From assembly GCA_021018995.1 (NCBI GenBank), contig CM037587.1, positions 10,608,866 through 10,672,865 on the forward strand: a DNA stretch of 64,000 nucleotides, in the 5' to 3' direction. This stretch comes from Chloranthus sessilifolius (taxonomy: Eukaryota; Streptophyta; Magnoliopsida; Chloranthales; Chloranthaceae). This document shows positions 56,750-64,000 of this stretch, one piece after another. Below the pieces are notes generated by a model. The model was not told the origin of the DNA, did not search any database, and saw only the letters and a list, made by a program, of their open reading frames with translations. The translations under genes were made by a program, and so were the position numbers. How positions within the stretch are numbered: position 1 is the stretch's first letter; each line of letters opens with the position of its first letter.

Positions 56750-57360
56750 CCTCCTTGAACAGATCCAACCAAACATTGGTCACCTCCTAAAAAGGGGGCA
56801 TCTAGTCCTGGTCTCTGTTGACATTGATCATAATCATCAGTTAACTATGCATAATCATGCACCCATTGGGGGCGATAAGCAATAACAAAGGCGATGGAAG
56901 CCCCAACCTGGACCCACCCGGGTACAATTTACGGGGACAAACGACCATCATATGGATACCCAGACGCAAGGCGTACACTTTACAGGGATACCACTGCCTA
57001 TACAGGTTTTAAGCCAGCAGAAAATAAAAAGGGAAATGAACCCTTCCGAATGCATGGTTGCACATAGTTTGATTGATGGGTAATCTCATTCTTAACAGGT
57101 TGGTTTCAACCAAAGATTGACCTTTTTCAACGAAGAATTTGAAGCTTAAGACACTTAAGTTCATATGAGTCCAAAACAAAGCGCTCATTGTGAAGATTTA
57201 GCAATGGAGTTAACTCGATCGAAACATTGACCGTTTGATCGAGACTGACACCGTTGCTCCTACCTTGAGGTAGGATCCAAAATCCAAGGGATGCCTTAGA
57301 CTTAGGATGTTAATGTTGCACAGCTGCATTGCTGATAAAATATTAACATTTTACCGCTTT
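56750..57360 (-). repeat. Subterminal module, copy M1
   Basis: Homologous to 49245-49850 (inverse) and to 58207-58820 (same direction). Shared landmarks are GAACAGATCCAACCAAA, GGATACCCAGACGCAAGGCG, TGAAGCTTAAGACACTTAAG and TTGCTCCTACCTTGAGGTAG. It is the copy nearer the LTR. Confidence 0.82.
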
Positions 57361-57489
57361 ATGCTTGTGCGCCTCTGTGGCGAATTTTTTTTTGATTTTT
57401 CCATTATTTTATGCGATTTTTTTTTTTGGAATTTTCTACTGTTATGTGTTTTTTTTGAATTTTTAATCTTTTCTGAATTTTTTGGAATT

Positions 57490-57660
57490 TTTTGGAGTTA
57501 TCATCTTATGTGAATTTTTGAGATTTTGGAGTTATCATTTTATGTGGATTTTTTGAGATTTTGGAGTTATCATTTTATGTGGATTTTTTTGGGATTTTGG
57601 AGTTATCATTTTATGTGAATTGTTTTTGGGATTTTGGAGTTATCATTTTATGTGAATTTT
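57490..57660. repeat. Tandem repeat, about 40 bp unit, inverse copy
   Basis: Four to five units with TTTTGGAGTTATCATTTTAT and GTGAATTTTTTGAGA, matching 48960-49140 on the opposite strand. Confidence 0.8.
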
Positions 57661-57914
57661 CTCGTGAGTACTTCCGACTTCTCTATGGGGATTTTATTTT
57701 ATTTTTGTCAGATTTTTCTTTTGTGTAGGACCGGGGTGCTTATTGATCTCTGTCTGCTTTTATTCTAGCCCGGCTTTCTCGGCAAGTTGAAGGATGATCG
57801 AAATGCCGCCTTTGAAGAGCGTGCATCTGCCGGGAGCGACAAGTCAAACAAAAGGAAGTGGGGGAACCGGTTTTCCCCTTTAGCCCGTACCAGGCCCAAA
57901 ACCTGGCCTAAATA

Positions 57915-57989
57915 CCTGGCGCAAATAATAGTTGCGCCAGGCCACTAGGGGCCTCAAAATTGCCTGGCGCAACTATTAGTTGTGCCAGG
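57915..57989. repeat. Palindrome array E (two units)
   Basis: Units at 57915-57941 and 57963-57989, spaced 48 bp, each with one changed base in an arm. They lie 12 bp upstream of the TATA-like AATTTAAATA at 58002-58011. Confidence 0.9.
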
Positions 57990-58001
57990 TTTGGCTGGGG
58001 G

Positions 58002-58200
58002 AATTTAAATAGCCCGAACTCGGGCTGTGGGGCATTATTTCGAAATTTTCTTCCCCCCCCTTCCTCTTTGAGATCGAAAACCGACTTCCTTCTAGGGTTC
58101 GTTTACATTGCCTCTACGCGTGCCCTATTGCCGTTGCTTTGCTTGTGGATCGATTGCCGGCTTACACTAGATCAAAGACCCCAAGTATCCATCTTCAAAT
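58002..58200 (+). promoter_or_regulatory. Orphan antisense promoter and leader, element 2
   Basis: TATA-like AATTTAAATA, then AGCCCGAACTCGGGCT, CT-rich DNA, CTAGGGTTCGTTTACATTGC and GATCAAAGACCCCAAG. This is the same order as the minus-strand leader of the PMD gene in element 1 (48363-48569). Here no PMD or DUF7745 gene follows; instead the M2 copy of the 0.6 kb module starts at about 58207. Confidence 0.45.
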
Positions 58201-58206
58201 AAAACT

Positions 58207-58820
58207 GAACAGATCCGACCAAAATTGGGTGCCTACCGAAGGAGGCACTCAATCTTGGTCTCCATCAACGATGATCTTATTATCGAACAATTATGCAAAA
58301 ATAAGCACTCATCTGGGATAGATAAAATAAAGGGGAATGGAAGTCCCGAGCCAGAACCCGTCCGGGTACAATTTATGAGAACAAACGACCATCCAACGGA
58401 TACCCAGACGCAAGGCATACACTTTACTGGGATACCGTACAAATGCAGGTTTTAAGCTTGCACCCTAAAATGAGCCCTTCATAATGCATATTTGAACATA
58501 GTCATTCGATAGGTAATTTCCTTTTTGATAGGTTGGTTTTAACCAACAATTGACCTTCTTCTGAGGAATCTGAAGCTTAAGACACTTAAGTTCACATAAA
58601 TCCAAAAACAGAGTGCTTAGCTCGAAGATTTAGCAATGGAATCAACCCGATTGAAACATTGATCGCTTGATCGGGATTGACACAGTTGCTCCTACTTTAA
58701 AGTTGGATCCCAAGATCCAAGGCGATCCTTAGACTCAGGACGTTAATGTAGCACAGTTGCGTTACCGATAAAATATTGGCATTTTTACTGCATTGGAGCA
58801 CGCATGTGCGTAGCTGTGCA
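58207..58820 (-). repeat. Subterminal module, copy M2
   Basis: The second copy of the 0.6 kb module in element 2, about 1.45 kb from M1 and in the same direction. It is more diverged (GGATACCCAGACGCAAGGCA and TTGCTCCTACTTTAAAGTTG). Element 1 has only one. Confidence 0.8.
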
Positions 58821-58829
58821 TAGACATGA

Positions 58830-60135
58830 AGAGATAGATTTTTTTTCTTTTCAAAATGATTTTCATTCATTTTTTTGTTAGACCTGACGTCGGTGGTGAG
58901 ATGCTTTATCTAATTTGCCATCGCTGAGAAGTTGCCCGCTTCGAGGCTTTGGACCGTTTGATGTTCCTGCATATTCTTGAGAAAATGTCAGTCCCTTTTT
59001 TGTTTATACGTATAAAGAAAATGCATCCTAAACAACAGAAGAAAAAGTAGATTTCTACCTACACTTTTTCATTTTTAAGATATTTTTTTTGGATATTTGT
59101 TTTTGGAGAATTTTTTGTTCTTTTTCTTTATTTTTGATATGGAAGTATGATGCTGTAACTATGTACATGGGAAAGAGTAGAAATATATATACACATATTT
59201 TTTTTATATTTGGATTTTCCTTGATTTTTTATTTTTGGCTTATTTTATTTTATTTTATTTTATTTTTAATGCCTTACAGTGAGACGGAGTAACGGGTCCA
59301 ATTTTGAGCATAGTCGAACTCTTTCATGCAGTCGGACTTGAGTGAGTTTTTAAATTTTACCAAGGCCGGAACATTGATCCCTTTAGATTGAGTCAAACCT
59401 TTCTCCTTGCCTCGGGTCATACGTTTGACGGTGGTTCACAAAGACAATTCTGGTCGGGACCCGATTCGAACTAGCATGAGCAGCCCAGTGGGACAATGAG
59501 CAATAGGGAGAGTGACAAAAGGGTTCCTCAAACATCAATCAATCATTTCAAACCTTTCTTTTTTCTTTTTTTTATTTATCTCCTTTTTTACCCATGACAC
59601 CCTTTTGAGTTTTCACCACGTCCATGGATTTAGCTCTCTTACCCCAAGCGCCCTTTCGGGTTTTCACCTGGTCCGCACAAGCCCGCTGTTTTTACTCGTA
59701 ATGCCCTTTCAGGTTTTCACCACGTCCATCTTGCTTTGAGCTTGTATTTTATTTATTTATTCTTTTTTTTTTTTTATATTTATTTTTTCAAGAGCCACGA
59801 CATAGACGTTGATTCCATCATAGCCGGCTGGATGGCGTTCTGGTGTCATCTCACGACTCGGCCCATGTTGACTTAACAAATACTATGACTGCTTGCGAAC
59901 CTACAAAGAGGGCTTCTTTCAGGGTGTAGCTTGACCATGGGTTAGGTTAGGATTTGAAGGTATGCTGGGCTAAAAGGGTCTCCTTGATACGACTTCAGTT
60001 TTCTCAACATACTTTCTTCCTTGGGGGTTTTGCTGTACATGCCCCATGATTTTATTTTATTTTAGGCAATCTCTTTTTGAGGTTTTGCTTTTCTAATAAT
60101 TTTTTTTTGGTTTTTGATAGCAACTCTGCTTCATC

Positions 60136-60166
<31 letters not shown>

Positions 60167-60338
60167 TGGGAAGGGGTTGATTGAAAGAAAGGCCCAGGCC
60201 CAAACGGGGTAGCAAAGGATATCATCGTTTTTTAGGGGATGCTTTTTTGGCTATTGTGTTTGGAATGATGGCCTCTTTTTGGGTGGTTCTTAAGCAGTCA
60301 CATATCTGTTTCACCAATACTTACCTTATCGTGATAGA
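58830..60338. other. 3' non-coding region of Tat element 2
   Basis: T-rich DNA from integrase to M2, matching 41430-42700 of element 1 in inverse orientation. It includes the triple CCCTTTCGGGTTTTCAC motif (59595-59720) and the block AGCCGGCTGGATGGCGTTCT. The remainder, 58830-59280, has no match to the antisense genes. No coding sequence. Confidence 0.6.
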
Positions 60339-61500
60339 CTAAGCGTAGAACTGTGGGACGTATCCAGCGTTGATGGGCTCAGGAAAATGATCTCCGTCCA
60401 TGGTGGCTAGGTGGAGGGCGTATCCCGACAATACTTCTCGGATGTCGTAAGGTCCTTCCCAGTTTGGCTTGAATTTTCCTCTCGGATCGGCATGGAGGGA
60501 TGGGAAGATCTTTTTTAGCACAGTGTCTCCTACCTTTAGATCTCGATCGCGGACACGTTTATTGTAAGCGCGTGCGATTCGTCCCTGGTAAACTTGAGTG
60601 TGACACAAGGCTAGGAGTCTCTTTTCGTCCAGTAAGTTCAATTGATCGAAGCGTGATCTCTCTTTTTCTGCTTCGGGTAAGCCTGATTCCATGAGGATTC
60701 GAAGCGAGGGTACTGCAACCTCTACTTGTTGGACGGCCTCAGTTCCGTACATAAGGGAGAATGGTGTTGCCCCTGTAGCGGTACAAATTGACATTCTGTA
60801 GGCCCATAAAGCAAATGGCAGCATTTTGCTCCAATCTCGATAAGTGATGACCATTTTCTCAAGGATGCGGACGACTGTCTTGTTCGCGGCTTCTACGGCT
60901 CCATTAGTTTGAGGCCGATAAGGGGATGAGCGATGGTGCTTGATCTTGTATTGCTCGCAGAAGACTCAGATGCGCTTATTTACAAAGTTTGTGCCGTTGT
61001 CCGTGATGATATCTTTGGGTACTCCAAATCGGCACACAATATTGTTCTTGAGAAACTTCTCGACATGGCTGGCCGTGATGTTTGCATATGATGCTGCTTC
61101 TACCCACTTGGTGAAGTATTCAATGGCGACAAGGATGAATCGATGTCCATTTGATGCTTTCGGATTAATCATCTCGACAACGTCAAGGCCCCAAGTAGCA
61201 AATGGCTAAGGAGTGGTCATGCAGTGAAGAACAATGGCGGGAGCGTGTGTCAGACTGGAGTGTTTTTGACACTTGTAGCATTTTTGAACATGCTTGCAGC
61301 AATCCGATTCCATAGTGGTCCAGAAGTATCCCTGCCGTAAAATTTTCTTGGCGAGCCTGTGACCGCTGACGTGGGCTCCACATATTCCCTCGTGAATCTC
61401 CCTCATGATGTTGACCGCTTCTCTTTCAGCGAGGCACCTGAGTAGAATGTTATTATGTGATCGCTTGTAGAGGCATTCCCCACAAATGACGTAACCTGCC
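60339..61500 (-). pseudogene. Tat element 2 integrase
   Basis: HHCC region HEGICGAHVSGHRLAKKILR, then CCKHVQKCYKCQKHSSL. The catalytic Asp in DNGTNF at about 61000 is present, and the core continues with EKFLKNNIVCRFGVPKDI. The C-terminal part (60339-60854) has FALWAYRMSICTATGATPFS and GKFKPNWEGPYDIREVL and ends at the stop next to 60339. It is interrupted by stops near 61205 and 60965. Where element 1 has a TGA at 41063, this copy encodes arginine. Confidence 0.88.
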
Positions 61501-62130
61501 GCTAGACGTTGAATGACTTGTCGGTCTGTCTTGGATGTACCCTCTGGGAAAGTTAGGGTATCGAGGAAATTCTTGATATCTGAGAACCAAGGTGGTTCAT
61601 CATCAAGCTTTGTAGGTTCCTCAATTTGGAGGCAAAAGGCCGGCTCATTCCTCTGCTCGATCATGATCGGCTTCATCTCAGCACCATAGGGGATTTCTAT
61701 CATTGATGCCAGAGTTGCTAATGCGTCGACAAAGCGATTCCTTATCTGGGGGACGTATGAGAAAATCACCTCTTGAAAGCAAGCTATCAGATCTTCGAGG
61801 TGTTCATGATAGGGGACCAGCTTCTCATTTTTCGTCTTCCAGTCACCATTCGTCTGACATATGATTAACTGTGAATCGTCAAATACTCAAAGGTGAGTTA
61901 CATTCAGATCGAGAGCCGCCTATAGACCAGCGGCGCAAGCTTCGTACTCAGCCATTGTATTAGTGCAAGGGAAGTTGAGCTTGATAGAGACGGGTATGTG
62001 GGATCCTTTCGGTGAAATCAGAATGGCGCCAACTCCTTGACCCTCTGCATTGGCAGCCTCGTCAAAGTGCATTACCCATGATTCTTCTGCTTCTTCAGTA
62101 TCGTCCTCCGTCATGAACAAGATATCTTCA
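61500..62130 (-). pseudogene. Tat element 2 archaeal-type RNase H
   Basis: SWVMHFDEAANAEGQGVGAI (the usual FDGAAN Gly is changed to Glu), TMAEYEACAAGL and PQIRNRFVDALATLASM. The final block keeps the Asp (VDALATL) that element 1 has lost. Stops near 61915 and 61780 break the frame. Confidence 0.82.
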
Positions 62131-62149
62131 TCTGGGAACTCGATCCTTT

Positions 62150-63704
62150 ACGGCTCATAGTCGGGTAAAGGATTGTCGGCGAGATGATCAGCAAGCGCCT
62201 GCCCCTTGATCAACTTTTGAGTGACGTACGTGATGTCAAACTCAGATAATAACAACTGCCATCATGCAGTCCGCCCAGTGAGAGCCAGTTTTTTGAACAA
62301 GTATTTTAACGGATCCATTCAGGCTAAAAGTAGAATGGCTTGAGACAGCAAGTAGTGGCGGAGCCTCTGGGTAGCCCATACAAGAGCTAGGCATGCTTTC
62401 TCTAGATGAGAATAACATGTCTCGTAATCAGTAAATTTCTTGCTCAGATAGTAGATGGCCTGCTCTCTTCTTCCCGTCTTGTCTTGCTAACCTAAGACAC
62501 ATCCCATCGAAACTTTCGTTGTGGAGAGATACATCAAGAGTGGTCTCCCCGGCTCAGGCGGTACCAAAATAGGTGGATTCAGGAGGTAGCTTTTGATCTT
62601 ATCGAACACTGCCTGACAATCATCATTCCATTCAATAGGAGAATTCTTCCTTAGCAGCTTGAAAATCGACGTGCAAATAGGTGTTAGCTGTGTGATGAAC
62701 CGACTGATATACTGTATTCTGCCCAAGAACCCTCTAACTTCCTTCTCAGTAGACGGTGGTGGAATTTCAGTGATGGCTTTGACTTTGATTGGGTCGACCT
62801 CGATCCCTCTCCTACTGACGATGAATCCTAACAATTTCCCTGACAAGGCGCCAAACGCGCACTTTTGTGGATTCAGTCGTAGTCGATACTTCCTTAGCCT
62901 TTCAAACAGTTTCTGGAGGTTTACCAGATGGTCGCTTCGCTCCGGTGATTTGGCTATCATGTCATTGACATATACTTCAATCTCTCGATGCATCATGTCA
63001 TGAAATAGTGCAGTCATAGCTCTCTGGTATGTTACGCCGGCATTCTTCAGCCCAAACGGCATGACTCGATAGCAAAAGGTTCCCCAGGGGGTAATGAACA
63101 CTGTCTTCTCGCGATCAACCTCTGCCATCTTTATCTGATTATATCCTGAAAATCCATCCATGAAAGAGAGCATCCCGTGCTTAGCTGTGTTATCGACCAA
63201 GATGTTGATGTGTGGTAATGGGAAATCATCTTTTGGGCTCGCCCTGTTCAAATTGTAGAAATTGATGCACATGCAGACCTTTCCATCCTTCTTCAGCACA
63301 GGTACGATATTGGCTAGCCATTACGAGTATTTGGATACCATGAGAAACCCCGCATCATACTGCTTGATGACTTCGTCCTTGACTTTTAGCATCCATTCGG
63401 GTCGGAGACGTCTCAGCTTCTATTTGACTGGCTTCATATAAGGGTAGAGGGGCAACTCATGCTCGACCAAATCAATATCCAGACCAGGCATGTCCTTGTA
63501 CGACCTGGCAAAAATGTCTTGGTATGATCGAAGGAAGTCGATCATGCTTTTTCTTTCCTCATAAGATAATGACGTTCTGACCTTGGTTATTCTGGGAACC
63601 TCCTTAGTTTTGAGGTTAACATCCTTGGTCTCTTCGACAATAGGGGTAGGGCCGTGCTCAAAGTCGGCAAACCATTCTAGGAGCTCATTGGGGAGCTCCT
63701 CCAA
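62150..63704 (-). pseudogene. Tat element 2 reverse transcriptase and RNase H
   Basis: It begins MEELPNELLEWFADFEHGP, with stops at about 63420 and 63325. The main block (63299-62487) has FMDGFSGYNQIKMAEVDREK, MPFGLKNAGVTYQRAMT and VKAITEIPPPSTEKEVRGFL. The catalytic motif reads YVNDM rather than YVDDM: the Asn codon is at 62964-62966. This loses an essential metal-binding Asp. RNase H sequence follows after a stop at 62487. Confidence 0.88.
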
Positions 63705-64000
63705 AGTGATATCCTCATCCAGACTCGTAACGCCTACCTCTTCTTATATTTCTACGTGGGACGGGTATTTCGATTAAGGCATCCTTTTGTGAGACTTTTT
63801 CTGGAATTTTAAATGACAATATTTTTGGACTTTGGGTTTTTTCAATGTTTTTGAGATTTTTGTTTTCTTTGGAGACGGACCCTTGGCAAGGCGGGTTGCT
63901 ATATATACAAGGTATTGCCTGCCAAGGGCTTATCTCACTTTTTATAGATTGTTTTTTTTTGGAAAACGAGTGCCAAATGTTAGGCCACTCCCTGCTTCCA

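Larger units (their letters stand above)
54468..64000 (-). mobile_element. Tat-lineage Ty3/gypsy element 2 (partial)
   Basis: The 3' part of a second element of the same family, on the minus strand and cut by the window edge. From the right: protease-RT junction, RT, RNase H, aRNH, integrase, non-coding 3' region, polypurine tract and 3' LTR. Integrase to polypurine tract is about 4.2 kb here against about 9.1 kb in element 1, because the antisense DUF7745-like and PMD genes are missing. Stops, frameshifts and a changed RT active site show that it is inactive. Gag and the 5' LTR lie outside the window. Confidence 0.88.

Noticed and set aside
59512..59739. Phe-rich frame beginning MTKGFLKHQSIISNL, resembling a membrane protein
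   Set aside because: It covers the T-rich 3' region of Tat element 2. The same DNA in element 1 is open on the opposite strand with different residues, and it has no purifying pattern.

Overview
This window is nuclear DNA from a flowering plant with a repeat-rich genome. The evidence is a spliced host gene with GT-AG introns, Ty3/gypsy elements of two plant lineages, L1- and RTE-type LINE remains, several families of small DNA transposons, and many long TA, TC and AAT microsatellites. Nothing is prokaryotic. I cannot name the species from sequence alone.

Only one host gene is convincing. It encodes Mediator subunit 10 (MED10), on the minus strand, from the ATG at 29041 to the stop at 4271. 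Five coding exons (194, 81, 103, 90 and 72 bp) join in frame at GT-AG sites to give 179 residues. The first three exons lie within 640 bp. Intron 3 is 5.4 kb and intron 4 is about 18.6 kb, so the last 23 residues are encoded far from the rest. Intron 3 holds LINE remains and two Harbinger-like DNA elements. Intron 4 holds a complete 11.3 kb chromovirus (5101-16374, minus), which itself carries a nested gag-only LTR element (10030-14262, plus), two copies of a hAT-like MITE, a cluster of TA-microsatellite 'micron-like' repeats, and an RTE LINE remnant.

Region by region: 1-2.35 kb is a decayed L1 LINE split by a hAT MITE. 2.35-4.27 kb has no recognisable gene and probably includes the MED10 3' UTR. 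4.27-29.04 kb is MED10 and its repeat-filled introns. 29.05-33.1 kb is intergenic, with a Mutator-like fold-back element, a possible small MITE and a TC/CA microsatellite. 33.2-52.07 kb is a large Tat-lineage Ty3/gypsy element (plus) with gag, protease plus G-patch, RT, RNase H, archaeal-type RNase H, integrase and one recognisable LTR (3'). Downstream of pol it carries two genes in antisense: a DUF7745-like coiled-coil protein and an intron-containing plant mobile domain (PMD) protein. 52.07-54.47 kb is a 2.4 kb spacer. 54.47-64 kb is the 3' part of a second Tat element (minus, tail-to-tail with the first), which lacks the antisense genes and runs off the window.

The most unusual signal is a 27-bp near-perfect palindrome (13-bp arms CCTGGCGCAACTA). 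It recurs about 14 times, in clusters of two or three with a period close to 48 bp. It is found only in the Tat elements: in their LTRs and 12-21 bp upstream of TATA-like boxes of putative antisense promoters. A second palindrome family (GTCGCTCGAGCGAC) fills the LTRs of the chromovirus and of its nested gag-only partner. All retroelement reading frames seen here are broken by stops or frameshifts.
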